64,000 nt of DNA from Dolomedes plantarius (GCA_907164885.2 OU015498.1:92532733-92596732); one strand, 5' to 3'; positions 24,299 to 37,202 are shown, counted from the stretch's first letter. Numbers and translations are program-made. Notes: generated by a model from the letters alone, not told the origin.

Positions 24299-25339
24299 TC
24301 AGTAGCCAGAGTAGCCGCCATTGTTGGAGATCACCGCTGCCACACGCCTCGGCATTGATTCAAAGAGACTTTGGATGAGTTTTTTGGGTACAGCAGACCA
24401 AGCAGCTTCCACACGTTGCCAAAGTTGATCTGCTGTGGCAGCTGGGGATGGAATCTGGGTCAATCGTAGAGCAACCATGGACCACATGTTTTCTATCGGC
24501 GAAAGATCCGGAGAGCGAGGCGGCCAGGGAAGCAATTCAATCTGGCGATTGACGAAGAACCGTTGGACAATGCGTGCCAAGTGTGGTCGCGCATTATCCT
24601 GTTGAAATATGGCTGTGGGCAAGCCCTGAAGGTAAGGAAGGACAACTGGCTCCAACACCTCGGAGATGTAGCGCTGGCTGTTTAAAGTACCGGCAATGTG
24701 TACTAGAGGTGTGCGAGAATGATATCCAATACCGCCCCATACCATAATACCCGGTGCAGGACCAGTGTGGCGGTGCATAACGCAGCTGTTCAGCATCCTC
24801 TCTTCACGGTGTCTCCAGACTCGAATGCGACCATCATAGTGTTGCAGACAGAAGCGTGACTCGTCAGTAAAGACAATTTCATTCCATTCTGCCGTCCACA
24901 TCCTTCTGTCATCGCACCATTGGCGGCGGAGACGTCTGTGGTTCTGCGTCAAGGGTAGACAAAGCAATGGACGTCTTGCGGACAGACCACTCTGCTGTAA
25001 ACGGCGTCGAATGGTACGCGCAGACACTGGATGATGCGTTACAGTCTGCATGTGCTGTGCTATGGTTCGTGATGTGACTGAGCGATCCGTCACTGCCATG
25101 CGCACAATTTGCCTGTCATCACGTGAACTGGTGCGCTGAGGTGGATGCGATCGAACACGCCCGTCCGTCGTACCCTCCTGCATCCAACGATCACATATCC
25201 GCATTACAGTTGTTTGGTTTCGTCCAACACGACTACCGATTTCCCTGAAAGATAATCCACAATCTCGGTAGGCCACTATCCTTCCTCTGTCGAACTCGGA
25301 TACTTGATCAAAAGATGATCGCTGTTTTCGACGAGACAT
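24299..25339 (-). CDS. Tc1 transposase (DD34E), full length
   Basis: This encodes 346 residues starting at MSRRKQRSSF (ATG at 25339). The open frame extends to 25486, but 25339 is the family start and the first ATG after the TATA-like site at 25413. Residues about 15-55 (FREIGSRVGRNQTTVMRICD) and 75-120 (SARTIRRRLQQSGL) form the two HTH motifs that bind the element ends. The RNase H-like domain carries Asp159 (TDESRF), Asp248 (QQDNARPH) and Glu283 (SPIENMW), with 34 residues between the last two: the DD34E triad. The C-terminus ends NNGGYSGY. Length is as expected for Tc1. The enzyme would cut and paste at TA sites in the nucleus. No damaging lesion is visible; activity is not proven. Confidence 0.96.
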   Translation of the reverse strand: MSRRKQRSSFDQVSEFDRGRIVAYRDCGLSFREIGSRVGRNQTTVMRICDRWMQEGTTDGRVRSHPPQRTSSRDDRQIVRMAVTDRSVTSRTIAQHMQTVTHHPVSARTIRRRLQQSGLSARRPLLCLPLTQNHRRLRRQWCDDRRMWTAEWNEIVFTDESRFCLQHYDGRIRVWRHREERMLNSCVMHRHTGPAPGIMVWGGIGYHSRTPLVHIAGTLNSQRYISEVLEPVVLPYLQGLPTAIFQQDNARPHLARIVQRFFVNRQIELLPWPPRSPDLSPIENMWSMVALRLTQIPSPAATADQLWQRVEAAWSAVPKKLIQSLFESMPRRVAAVISNNGGYSGY

Positions 25340-25412
25340 AATTGATCGTTTTTTATAAAAAACCACAAGAAAAACACAATTGCCGAACTTGAAATCGTCG
25401 AAATCTCCAAGC

Positions 25413-25420
25413 CTTAAATA
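25413..25420 (-). promoter_or_regulatory. TATA-like box of Tc1 transposase
   Basis: TATTTAAG on the minus strand lies 74 bp before the transposase ATG, with no earlier ATG between. It is conserved in copy 1 (near 12486-12493). Inferred from position only. Confidence 0.4.
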
Positions 25421-26040
25421 GCGCTTTGAAGTGGCGCCACAGGCGCGCGTGATGTGCGTCTGCGCTGAAATTCTAATCATTTGCATATCTCACCTCCGCT
25501 AATGCATGTTGTAAATTTCATGTTATTTGCATGTTTCCTTCAGGGTGTTGCATTTACAGTGGCCAGCAGTGTACATAAAAACACAGTATTTAGGTACATT
25601 TTTCAATTATTTTCTTCTGAGCACTGAAAAACATCTTTTAATTTTAATACCTTTAGAGTTTAAGATGGCTTGCAAGTAATATTCTATGAATTATGTCTGT
25701 TCAGTCATGCATGTTGTAGGAAATATTTTGAATTTTAATTACATGCTTAGTTTTTTAGACTGGCTTTAATAAAGGATAGAATATTAAGGACAGTTACACT
25801 ACCTGTCGAATGATAAAGAAAATGCGTAAGTTGAGAGATTTAGGGAGTAAGTCTCAGCTGTATAACGTTTTAGAGTGCCGGTCCTGGAACTTGTATGCCA
25901 CAGGCCGGAAGATATTTTGAAATGCGGGGGGAAAATATGGGCAATAGATTCACGATTTACACCGCAGCACTAACAAAAAACAGAAATACGACTAGATACT
26001 TGAAATTTTCTGGCTTTTTAAGGAGTATATAAGGGTAAAA

Positions 26041-26415
26041 TTCAGGGTGCGGTGGTCCGGTTGGCAAGTACAGTGGGCCAGTGATCTGAATGTCCCTGGT
26101 TCGATGCTCGTCGCTTCAAATCCATCGCCGTGTTCACTAAGGGGGGCCGGGGCAAGTAAAATAGGGCGTGGCTACAATGTCCTCCAAGTTCTCAAATTTA
26201 CTTCTGTAGGTGCGGGATAAGGTGTTCCGGCCTCGTCCCTTGACACGGTTCAAAACTACGGGACCGATGTTCTTCGAGGTCAAGTCAGACTTACGAGGTC
26301 AAGTCAGACTTGTGGTACCTCGCCTTAAAGTGAAGCTGCGTACTACCCTTCGCCAAGGACCTAGGTCCTTTGGACATGGTGTAGGCTTTCCTACACCAAG
26401 CGGATTTGAAACAAC
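26041..26415 (+). mobile_element. tRNA-derived SINE, diverged copy
   Basis: This aligns with the SINE at 10287: GGTTGGCAAG, AGTGATCTGAA, GGTTCGATGCTCGTCGC (B box) and AATGTCCTCCAAGTTCTCAA in order. It has an internal 20-bp direct repeat around GAGGTCAAGTCAGACTT (26276-26311) and ends near GAAACAACA. No target duplication was found. Confidence 0.75.
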
Positions 26416-26725
26416 AGGGTAAAGTTCTGCAAGCCAACTGGTTTGTTTTAAAGCTTCTACACGTTGGCTGAAAAAAAAATATTTTGTTAACGGCGAAACT
26501 GTTTTATTTCCCAGGAAAGGCTAACTATGTATAAGAATTCTAAAATACGAAGAAGAAAAAAAGGAAAAACTTTCGAGTATTTTGAAAAATTATATTAAAC
26601 TAGAAATGATAACATCACAGTTATTCGTTCCCCAAAACAGAGAGGCTGCTTCTTAAAATAATAAACTGAGTTGTCGATATTGGGAGCTTTCTTTAAAAAA
26701 CACAAGAAATTACTCCTCAAATTAC

Positions 26726-26935
26726 CGCCTACGTGGTGTAGTGGCTAGCGTACTGAACTGCCACTCAGTTGGCTTGGGTTCAAATCCCGAATAAGGCTTG
26801 GTTGTCGCACACAAAGAGCAATGTTGGCCCACCTGTATGGTGCTGCCATATAGGTGAAATATAGGTCAAGTAGTAATATAGGCCGAATAGCCAGCAAATA
26901 GCGGTGAAAAACAAAAGACGAATGTCTCACGACAA
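26726..26935 (+). mobile_element. tRNA-headed SINE, second family
   Basis: The head has an A box (TGGTGTAGTGG) and a perfect B box (GGTTCAAATCC) about 45 bp apart. The body continues past the tRNA-like part with GGTGCTGCCATATAGGTGAA, related to the SINE bodies at 10955 and 51976. The acceptor stem does not pair well, so a functional tRNA gene is unlikely. Confidence 0.7.
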
Positions 26936-27930
26936 AAGTGCCTCAACATTAGATTGCCTCATCATAAAGAATGCAAGGAATGGACCCCAAAACCACTGAA
27001 TGGACCACTGTTCTGGGGTAATTTCAGGTCCTAAAGGGACTTGAATTCCAAGAAGTTGTCATACTATCGAATATAAGACATCATTACATTATATGTTGAC
27101 ATTAGCTTTAATTTCACTATCTATGGAAAGAAAGCGATCCAACAGGTGATAAGAGGTCCGGTGAATTGCATTTTACGTAAAGAAAAGAGTCAAGCCGCTA
27201 AAAGTTTTTTAATCATTATAAACTTTGTATAAGTATTGTTTAAATCCTCTGCACCCAAGACCGTGATGTAAAACAATAAGGCATGCAACAGAAAAATTTC
27301 AAGCAGTGTAACCCTGGGTAATTAAATGAAATTTATCGGTATAAGTCACACAGTTTAACGTTAAAAACACTCAAAATTCTGCACTCTTTCGCATATTTCG
27401 TACCCGAGAAACGTTTCTACACAAAATTTATAGAGTTTGCCTAATGAATACCTCGCAGCTGTAGTTAAAAGATCTTCCGGTATTCTTTGCTCTCCCCCTT
27501 CGCAAAGTGCAAACATCCCCTTTATCAACCGGTCTCCAACACAAATACCGGATTAAACCGGAGTCGTTAAAAGCGATTCCCTACAACATTTTGCAGTTTG
27601 TGGGGAAATACCTCGGTAGTTTTATGCGTATAATCTCCCGGCAGTGCCGCGCGCTCGTCGTTATCACATTTTTACAGAGGGAAACTAGTTTTATGCCAGA
27701 TTAAGCAGCTAGAGCGCCCATGTGTATCTATTATCCCTCAACGTGTTGAGGAAATACGACGCAAAAGAAAAAGCTAATTACGCAAAGAAGAAATAAGTAC
27801 ATCGTTGAGCAGAAGTTTTTGAGACAGGTCGAATCTCTGCAGGCATTTTTATGTACATCCAAGTAAAATTTTGTTGAATAACTCTCCATTGTTGATCACC
27901 TTTCATTGCTGGTATATACAGATCTATATA
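26936..27930. other. No recognisable gene
   Basis: A short plus frame at 27507-27704 lies in a GC-richer patch (27470-27720). Nothing is recognisable. Confidence 0.35.
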
Positions 27931-27970
27931 CAGGCGAACTCGCTTATGACGAGCAATAAAGGGCTTATAC
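27931..27970. mobile_element. Orphan pogo-like terminal repeat
   Basis: TA then CAGGCGAACTCGCTTATGAC and GAGC resembles the CAGTCGAACC...ATAACGAAC end at 1339. No partner end was found nearby, so it is a truncated copy or chance similarity. Confidence 0.3.
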
Positions 27971-28390
27971 TTATCCTTGCTAAACTAGAGTGTTCGTAAA
28001 AAGATTTTAAAAAATAGATATACTTTTTCTACAAGTACAGGAGAAACTAAGCTGGTTAATTGCTTTTGTATTTATTATTTTTTCTTTTGTCGGTAATTTT
28101 CGTCGGATATAACTCGTGCCGTGAAACAAATTGGCGCCAACACTTCTCGTTTAATGGAAACTTTTTTCCGTCTGTTCCAAGCCATTGACTCTGTGAATAG
28201 AGCTTCTGATCGAAATTCCTCGTCTCAATCATCATCCGCTTCATTACTTCGTACAAGCTGCATATTATCACTGAAATACAAGTTGCTCTTGTTTGTATTT
28301 AAGAGGTAATATCTTAAGTTGGTATGTCAGAAGTAATCAAATCGTGATCGATAGGAAGTTTTTAAAAGTCAGAATCACACATTTCTATAT

Positions 28391-28838
28391 TTTTTGTCGA
28401 CTGAAGCAAGTCATGAGCTTCCTGTTTCTCTTCGGTTTAGTCCATGTTCAGAATTCTTTGACTATCGGTAACAGAACAATTTTTTGTCGACTCAAGCAAG
28501 TGACGAGTTTCCTGTTACCCGTCGGTTAGTCCATGTTCAGAATTCTGTGGCTACCAATAACAGAAAATATTTTTGTCGACTCAAACAAGTCATGAGTTTC
28601 CAGTTACTCGTCAGTTAGCCCATGTTCAGAATTCTTTGACTGTCGGTATCAGAACAATTTTTTGTCGACTCAAGCAAGTGACGAGTTTCCTGTTACCCGT
28701 CGGTTAGTCCATGTTCAGAATTCTTTGGCTACCAATAACAGAAAATTTTTTTGTAGACTCAAGCAAGTCATGAGTTTCCTGTTGCTCGTCGGTTTAGTCC
28801 TTGTTCATAATTCTTTGACGACCGGTAACAGAACAATT
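28391..28838. repeat. 89-bp satellite, five units in alternating types
   Basis: Units start at 28391, 28481, 28570, 28659 and 28748. Each opens TTTTTGT.GACTCAA.CAAGT and contains CATGTTCAGAATTCT. Units 1, 3 and 5 share CATGAG and end GAACAAT; units 2 and 4 share GACGAG and GGCTACCAATAACAG. The pattern is a dimeric higher-order repeat of about 178 bp. An 89-bp unit breaks any reading frame, so it is not coding. Confidence 0.93.
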
Positions 28839-28839
28839 G

Positions 28840-30154
28840 TTTTTTCATGAAATGAATAGAGACGAAAAAAAATTTACCGAAGTAATACGACAAATTCAAG
28901 AAATCTTTCCTTTTTTTATTATACTTCTTTATAGCTTCGTACATTGGAAAAATGACAATTCTTTTATTATTTCCTCTCTAAACTCAGTTCTTGTTAATTC
29001 AGGGATCCCTATAAGCAAGCTTTACCCCATTTAATGAAGAAACAGGATATGAATAAAAATTTAGCCAATCTATTACTATTGACTAAAAGTAATAGATCTT
29101 GATTTGAAACGAAAAAAAGTTATGAATTCTTCTTAGTAAGACACAAAACGCCACATTTTCTAATGAAAGAAGAAAAATCCACAAAAGTTGCTACTGAAAA
29201 CTAGCATATAAAGGAAAACCAAATAAAAATTACAAATGAAATGAAATTAATTAGTAACATCTCTTTAATACATGTGCAAAACTATCTTTAAACAAAGGTT
29301 TGTGTGAGAAAGATACGTTCTTTTAAAAACACCCCTTAGCCCTGAATAATCAGTCCTTCAAAAAAAATCGTGGTAAAAGAGGAATTCAAGAACTAAGGAT
29401 GCGCTGCGCTCCTTCGTAGCTTGCCAAATCACTCTACACAAAAAGCAAAGTTACAGTTAAGAAATTTTCTTAGTATTGAAAAAACATGGAGCATATTTGC
29501 ATGCAATATATCAGCAGTGCTTCCAGAAGCATCGTACTGAAACTAGTTTATAGAGACTTAAATGCAAAAATCGGAACTACTATAATATAAAGAAACTACT
29601 ATTATATAGATATTGATTTTTTAAATTCTTGGTATAATATTTAACATTATTTTACAATAAATTATTGAAATTACAGTAGTTAAATTTGAAGAACTTACAA
29701 AATTTTAATTCATTAATTTATTTATTATAAAAAAATTAATATTTAAATATGAATTTTTGCTCCAAATGCATTTCCAAAACCTTTGAAAGATCTGTACGAA
29801 AGTCCGGGTCGTTACTTTACAATGCATCACGGAAAATAATATAGACTACTTTGAAAAGCCTTATTCCTTCTTTCTCCCAGATTTCATTCTCTTGACATTT
29901 TGCTGTCGCTACATAAATCCCCATCTTGCCTTTAATTTGTTTCCTCAGAGTTATCTTTCTGATGTAACCACAGGGCTTAGTTTTGAAGGTCAATAGAAAG
30001 CTTGGTTTCGAAAGGTCAGCTATGTACGAAACGTAAAACGTGAGCAATTTTTATATTAAATTGAGTTTAATCAAAATCCAGATGCATTTAAAAAACTCCA
30101 AGAAAAAGATAGTAACACTACCGAATTCTGAAAATGTAAGTAAATTTAATGTTT

Positions 30155-30158
<4 letters not shown>
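28840..30158. other. No recognisable gene
   Basis: AT-rich; nothing supportable. Confidence 0.4.
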
Positions 30159-30742
<584 letters not shown>

Positions 30743-30779
30743 AAGAGAAAGAGAGGAGTAGGGTTATAACCTCAACCAC

Positions 30780-31148
30780 CTATATCTCTTTATTACACAT
30801 AGGACATGTAAGCTTGCGTGTGCTCATGTCTCTGAGAAGAACATGTTTTAGTGTAACGTTAAAGTACTTGAAGTGGCCTTTTAATGCATAGATTCCTACG
30901 AAAAATTCATAAAATAGTATTCGCATTAAAATCAAGTACATTTCTGTTGAGTAAATTCCTATGCCTAAGCTTTTGGCTTTGCGAACCATTAGGCTTGTCA
31001 AGAACAATCTTGGGAAATAAAACCGAACTGAAAGAACCGGTGGCAGGGGCCAAAAAGGATTTACTCGGACGGTGGTAGAAAAATCCTTCTTGGTCACTGT
31101 GGAATGATTTTGCCATATTTGGCACATGATCGCCAAAAACAGAAACAT
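30780..31148 (-). other. Unrecognised open frame, 122 codons
   Basis: The minus-strand frame starts MFLFLAIMCQIW and ends [11 protein letters not shown]. The CPMC near the end is the only notable motif, and no zinc-binding partner is visible. It may be an exon or chance; an alternative frame (30907-31161) overlaps it. Confidence 0.2.
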
Positions 31149-31549
31149 ATTTTGAATACAAAGACTACTCTAACAGTTGTTTTAAATATAAGATCGTTGA
31201 ATGCATGTGTATGAAATTAAAATTGCATGTGTATGAAATTAAAATTTCTAAAACGAAAATTATGAAAAAAATATATAATAAACGTAAAATGAGAAAATTA
31301 ATCTTTGGATTTTATACGAAGTTTCTATGAAATTGCGCTGTAGGAAACTCTATAAAATGTCCAGAAAACAAAATTACAGGAAATCAAACGTTTTTGTACA
31401 TATAGCATCATATCAGGTATCTCCCAATGATAATTTTAAGATATGAATATATTGTAGTAAAGCGCTTTTAAATAAAAAGCTGGCTTTATTACATGTTTGC
31501 GATAAAAGTCGGAATCAAACTTATCGCCGACAGATAATTATAGAATAGA

Positions 31550-32450
31550 GTGGAGTTATTTAGGACGTAGCCCGTGCGAGACAGCTTTATGAGCTTTGAA
31601 GATGGAAAGGTCTGAGATGGAGACACAGATTAGATGACGGAGCCGAAAGGTGACGTTATGTTACAAAAGCCTTTTATGTTAAATTTATGGTAGTACGGAT
31701 TGGAAAGTGGCCACATGCAAATCTTGGGTGGTCCAAAAGGGCAGGCAGTGAGGGCGTGATGTTTTTGTGTTCAGAAGCCAATGAGAAAGTATGAAGGGAG
31801 TATAGCGAATGAAAAGATTACGGTGTCCGGAATGGCTGATTGAAGTTTATGAGAAGGTGGAGTCATGGGTGTGAAAGGGGATTAAAATAAAATATATAGA
31901 GGAGATCTTGGGAGAGAAGAAAGAGAGAGTCTTGATCGGGGAAGCTGTAGGTCCCCATCTCCAGCAAGACTTAAAAAGTTGCATTTTAAGTGGACCTGAG
32001 GGTTCCACCTAAATCCGTTCCGGCGACTGTGTGGGTAGAGAGAAGAGCTCCCCAGATTTCATACGATAACTTATAGAAAACGACTGCTTTGACTAAGTAA
32101 AATAGAGAGGTCTGCATTCGAATTGCAGCAGAGACGAAGAGACCTAGCTCCAGTGCCACAGCAGAGAAGCGATCCCCATCTCGAATGAAATAGTGAAGTG
32201 ACACGACGAGGAGAGCCCATCACCCAGTTCCACGACGAGAAGAGATCCCCATCTCGAGCGAAATAGTGAGTGTACACGTCTAGGAGAGACCGATTACGAT
32301 ATCAACTACGAGAACTTGATCCCTCATCTTGAAAGAAATAGTGACAGCCCCCTGCCCAGTGGAGCAGTGTGACCCCGAACCCTCGGCGAGGCGAGAAGGC
32401 CAAAATAGCAAAGTTGCTAGATGAAAAGAATTTGGGGTGAGTGTTAAATC
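31550..32450. other. Purine-rich, GC-richer stretch with a 72-bp tandem repeat
   Basis: Unlike the flanks, the plus strand is rich in GA. Three units start near 32159, 32231 and 32303, each with GAGAAG.GATCCCCATCT or a close variant followed by GAAATAGTGA. Minus-strand frames at 31986-32277 follow from the repeats. It may be part of an LTR/5' UTR-like or lncRNA sequence. Confidence 0.55.
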
Positions 32451-34460
32451 CAAATTTGATTTGTTCAGTTCCAGTTTGAGCTAGGTGATTTAGTTTTTTT
32501 TTTCGTAAGGGATGAGTTTTAAGTAAGATAGTGTCTTAGTGTTGAACTAATAGATAAGTTTATTTGTTTTGTGCTCGGGACGCTCCCTAACCTTTGAAAA
32601 GTAGTAGTAAATACAATTTGTGAGAGATAAATATATTGTGCATTGATTTTGAAAAATGAAAGATTCTTTTTTTATACTTGTAAATATTAAGTATGTAAAT
32701 AAACTAAGTTTTGTTATGTTAAAATCTATTAGTTTGTCTAAATTGAAAGTTGTTTTTGTTAAATTACATGATCTAAAATTGAGAATAGTTTATTGGCTTT
32801 TGTTCGTTTGCTAAATTAGACATCCAGGGCTTTGGGTTGTATTCAACAAAATAAATAATAAAACACAATGCACCCAAATAATTTCTAAAAAAAAAAATAA
32901 ATTGTACTAACCAAAATAATTTACGATACATGCCCAACCAACTAAAGCTGGATGTAGCAACACGACATATATTCGTATGTATGTATATATGAACATATTC
33001 GTATGTGTGTGTTCAGATTTGAGAAGAGGTCGATATAGGCATATAAATACATGAATTGTTAAAACCTGCATTATATGGGAGGGAACCGAACAAATTTCTT
33101 TATTCTTCTATTACTCCGAAGACACTGTTTGGCAATAATAAAAAATAGGAACCAGATCTCCTAACTTGAAACTGTATTTTCTCAAATTAACTACCCTGGT
33201 GATATAAAAAATTCTTGTCTTTTTAAAATGCTTGTCTTTTCCCTACAACTTCACTAGATATTTTTTAAACCATCAGTACAGTGGCTCTATAACTAAGATT
33301 AAAAATAATGTATAAAATGAGTCCTAATTTCAAATCAAATTAACAGAAGTCAGAAAAAAAGAATCTTAACGTAGCCCATAATTACATTATTTAAAAAATT
33401 TCCTTCACTGCGTATTGTTATACTCTAAAGATAAAAGCCGGGAAGTAAGGAATCTTATATTTTGGGAAGGCTGTATTTGCTGATGTCGTGTTCTGTAAAA
33501 TTCTGTAAAAGGTGCCAGCAGCCAAACACCAACACCTCACACTGAAATTTGTAAACTATAGAATCGAAAGAAAGCGTATTAGCCTTTCAGACAATGGCCA
33601 ATAAAGATTGTTAGGATTTTCAGTTTTCTGTCCACAAAACAGTATAAACACAATATATAACGCTATAATGAAAAAAATTAATTTTTTGTTAAAAAAGAAA
33701 AGACTAACATGAATATCCCACTCATCCATAAGATTTTATTTTCGAACCTGAAACTATCCTTCGAAACTATCCCCATTGGCTTCATACTCTTTCGCTTTTA
33801 ATTCCGTCGCCAAAAATCTATGCTTTTTCGATGGAGGACACTGTTTATCGACACCCCCTCCAGCACAAAGCTTTCGCAGGGTCTAAACGAGAAAATGGAT
33901 ACCTTAGAGTTTTCGAACTTTTATTTTTCACGAAATTTCGTTTTTACGCTTAAGAATATTTTAAATCATTTTTTCAGGTGAAAAGAATTTCGTTTAGCTT
34001 CAGACTTTATAAATCTTTTCCAAGGATTATCCTTGCAAAGGAGTTCACTGACCGACACGTCAAGAAACGATCTTAGAAACGAGATAGCGCTAAAGAGAAT
34101 ACTTTTTCGGAATTTTATCAGGCTTTATAAAAAAGTAAATGGTTTTTTTTATAGAAGTAAAACTCGACGAGGTTGAAAACAAAGTTTTAGGTCCGATGTC
34201 AAATTTATGATGGGGTATTATCTTTTAAAACGTAAGTTGAAAATACTCTCTTTCAATAATTATAACACAGAAATATCAATTTATGCAAACTGTATTAATG
34301 GGTATATGTGAAGTTGTATGCTTAGCTTCATTATATCACATTCAGGTCATCGAACAGACTCTCAGAATCGAATGAGCTGGTCAGCTGCGTCCTAGTGCAC
34401 TCGCGAATGACATAAAAGCAAGACTGCCATGTATCATTTCACAATGACATTTTAACTTAA
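32451..34460. other. No recognisable gene
   Basis: AT-rich, with scattered short frames and no repeat termini. Confidence 0.4.
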
Positions 34461-34461
34461 A

Positions 34462-34870
34462 ATGTCGAGGTGGGCAAAGAAGCAAGTTGGTAGGATTGTA
34501 GGATGTTATGCTAGTGGTTTGTCTATCAGAAATACTGCAGAGCGTTTGGAAACACTCCAAAGGTCGATGATTTTGGATTCAGTTCCTAGTGTAAAGAAGA
34601 ACATTGCATCTTTACTATGAAAACGTACAGGCAGAAAAAATAAGTGATAGGAGGCGTTGATGTCTAAGGAGAGCCGTTACGACTAACTGACGCATTACTG
34701 CCCAACAATTAAGCTCACAGATGTGTGAATTTGCTGTAAACTCTGGACACGCGGCTTTCGGTAACAAATTCATTTCACGAATATCTACTCTCATGCGATG
34801 CCTCCATAGTTCTAACTGCTGCTTTACGACTGTCATGATGCAATGAACATGTCTCCGAGACATTAAAGCA
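34462..34870 (+). pseudogene. Ancient Tc1-like transposase relic
   Basis: The plus strand starts MSRWAKKQVGRIVGCYASGL, an N-terminal HTH pattern of Tc1 transposases, then RTGRKNK (GRPR-like linker), and after a frame change RITAQQL, a common Tc1 motif. Several stops and frame changes are present, and the catalytic domain is not found. It is a different, much older family than the three Tc1 copies. A minus-strand frame at 34615-34908 is a shadow. Confidence 0.6.
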
Positions 34871-35868
34871 ATGGAAACGGATCCTATTACTGATAAATCC
34901 AAATACACTACTCACCAGTCAAATGACTGCATGTGAACATAGTGACAGCCACAGCAATGATATTTACTGGAGCTTCATTTTCTACTCTTAAATTTGGAGA
35001 AGTCGGCGTTCCTTTTTGAGGCTGATTTACGTCGCAGAGGACCGGCTGATTGGCTGGGGTTGATAAATGTATTAACCAGGAAGTCTGTCTTGAAATCCTT
35101 CACAATTACGCTTAACCAATCCTCAGATAATTGAACGAAGATGAGCCCTGTTGGTACTTGGGTGTTAGTGCCCCAAGGGGCAAAAGCAACATTTTTTACG
35201 CAAAGAAGCGTATAATAATAATATTTTCACTAGATGCCACAGAGATTTGATCTTAGTGTAGTCGAGAGAGCATTAATAAAAAATTAGAAACACAGGCCAA
35301 CTATAATGCAATAGTTGGAGGGGGGGGGGAAGGGGGGTTACTAATAGAATAGAAGCGTATCGCTGATTTCTAAAATATGAGTATTATCTAAAACATGCCT
35401 CTGGGATAAGTGTATGTTTTACAGCTAAAAGTGGAACAACCCAATACAAGTGTATGTAAATGCCATTTTTTATTTCCATTCTAGATGTCCGGCAACTCTT
35501 GTCAGTAGAGTGTGTTACGTCCCACAAAGGAACTCTAAGGAAAGGACTCTGAGGAAAACATATTTTAGGTAGCAATGCCTAATGTCCATTATATACCTAG
35601 AAACAAAAGTTTTGATGATGCTATATGGGGCAGCATAGACAGAAACAGAATACCCAAGACTGTAGAAGCCACAATTTAATAAGATACTTCTTATTAAAAT
35701 GCATGAAACTTCCATTGATCTCGTCGGGAATAAAACACAATTTTATGAGGACTTCATAACAAGTAAACATTTTTCTATGGTTGCTTCTTAGTAACAATTC
35801 ATCACTGCTATCCAAGAAGAAGGAAGTCCATATTCTTTGAAAAATACCGAAAAATTAGTCTGAGAATA
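34871..35868. other. No recognisable gene
   Basis: A G-rich homopolymeric patch lies near 35321-35338. Overlapping minus-strand frames of 60-66 codons (35384-35815) are unconvincing. Confidence 0.35.
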
Positions 35869-36267
35869 CTGTAAAATCTTGACTATAATACGCACATGTG
35901 TATAATACGCATGCTTGATTTTGCGCGAAATTTTCGGAAAAATTAAAATTCGACTATAATACGCACCCATAACTTTTCAATATTTTATTTAAAAATTGCA
36001 CAAATATTTATCAACATAAATAAAATTTGTAATAAAATAAAAGAAAACGTCAAATTTGGTAGAAAAAATCTTAAATTTCTAATTCAAAATAAACAATACT
36101 GTGAAATTATCAGTCTTAATCATTTTCAATAGAATACAGCTCCTTTATTGTTTGTCGTTTATACAATGTTTAAAACTACTTTTATTTGCACACGAGTATA
36201 ATATGCACCCTCATTTTTGTGGACTAAAATGTGAAAAAAAGTGCGTATTATACTCAAGATTTTACGG
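35869..36267. mobile_element. TA-flanked MITE (C.GTAAAATCTTGA ends)
   Basis: The left end CTGTAAAATCTTGACTATAA and right end reverse complemented CCGTAAAATCTTGAGTATAA are 27-bp TIRs (continuing TACGCAC) with two mismatches. TA lies at 35867-35868 and 36268-36269. TATAATACGCA motifs recur inside at about 35911 and 35952, and inverted near 36195. The 399-bp body is non-coding. Tc1/mariner-pogo class inferred from the TA duplication. Confidence 0.88.
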
Positions 36268-37200
36268 TACTGCATTGGGAATTTTTTTTCTATTGATTTA
36301 ACTCAAAGTTTGATGAACAATTCTACATAATTAAAATTGTCATAAAATATTTAATGCCTGCAAAATAATGTTCATAGGAACCTTCAGTTCACGGTATTAT
36401 CAAAATAAAAACAAGATCTAACCACTAATGCAAAAACACTGTGGGGATGCCTCTCGCATTTCTAGCTGCAGCGCAGAAATCTGACTTCCTGACCAGGGAT
36501 GGCTGACCAAAAGGGATTTTCGTCCCGAAATTCGGGTCAATCCCTTTAGCTTCTGCTTCCGAGATTCAGAGACACGTAATGATTGCTTTGGACAGTCTAA
36601 TGCTTTACGAAGCCACAAGAGCCCAAAGAAGGAACATAGAAGAGAAAACAGAAAAATTATGCGTGTTCCCCCCTTTTCCCTATCGCTCATTTCTTCTTTT
36701 CTGTATCGATAGCAGTTTTTTTCCAAACACATTTATGGACAGGCATAAAAGATTGATCAAGTAAAATGAAGTGTAAAAGGCAACTAAACAGACGCATGCA
36801 CAACAGACTAGTTTTGAGGATACGGAAGCTATAAACATATCACGATTTTAAATACCGGACACCCTATAATTGACAAATAATATAACAATTAATTGACAAA
36901 GTCATTTCCGTATCTACATTTATCAACACATTTATGCATCATCTGCATTTATGAAAGACGAATGAAGATAAATTACTGATAACTTACCCTGACAGGCATG
37001 AATATTTTCTATGAGAAAAAAAGTAAAAAAATAATATAAAAGTTGCGGTACATAGTTGAAACTGAAGCTTAATAATAAATTTAATTTAATTAAAATATAA
37101 TCAGTAATTGTCAATTTCACTACACATATAATTAGTTATATGTATGTGAAGTTTATGAAGTTGAAACTGCAACTTTAACCCAAAATACTGAATATTAATG

Positions 37201-37202
<2 letters not shown>
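36268..37202. other. No recognisable gene
   Basis: A minus frame of 104 codons (36418-36732) is open through a slightly GC-richer patch but resembles no family. Confidence 0.3.

Larger units (their letters stand above)
24163..25571 (-). mobile_element. Tc1-type transposon, copy 2, apparently intact
   Basis: The inverted terminal repeats start CACTGCTGGCCAC. TA duplications lie at 24161-24162 and 25572-25573. The 1409-bp element encodes an uninterrupted transposase and sits immediately downstream of the decayed TTAA element. Near identity to copies 1 and 3 suggests recent amplification. Confidence 0.98.

Noticed and set aside
25340..25486. N-terminal extension of 49 residues on the intact Tc1 transposase
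   Set aside because: The family start is MSRRKQRSS at 25339; the extension lies upstream of the TATA-like site in the element's untranslated end and is open by chance.
26726..26800. tRNA gene
   Set aside because: A and B boxes are present, but the acceptor and anticodon stems do not pair properly and the sequence continues into a SINE body.
28391..28838. CRISPR array
   Set aside because: The units are contiguous, without unique spacers between short repeats, and the context is eukaryotic.
34615..34908. Minus-strand open frame of 97 codons
   Set aside because: It is the reverse strand of an old Tc1 relic read on the plus strand.
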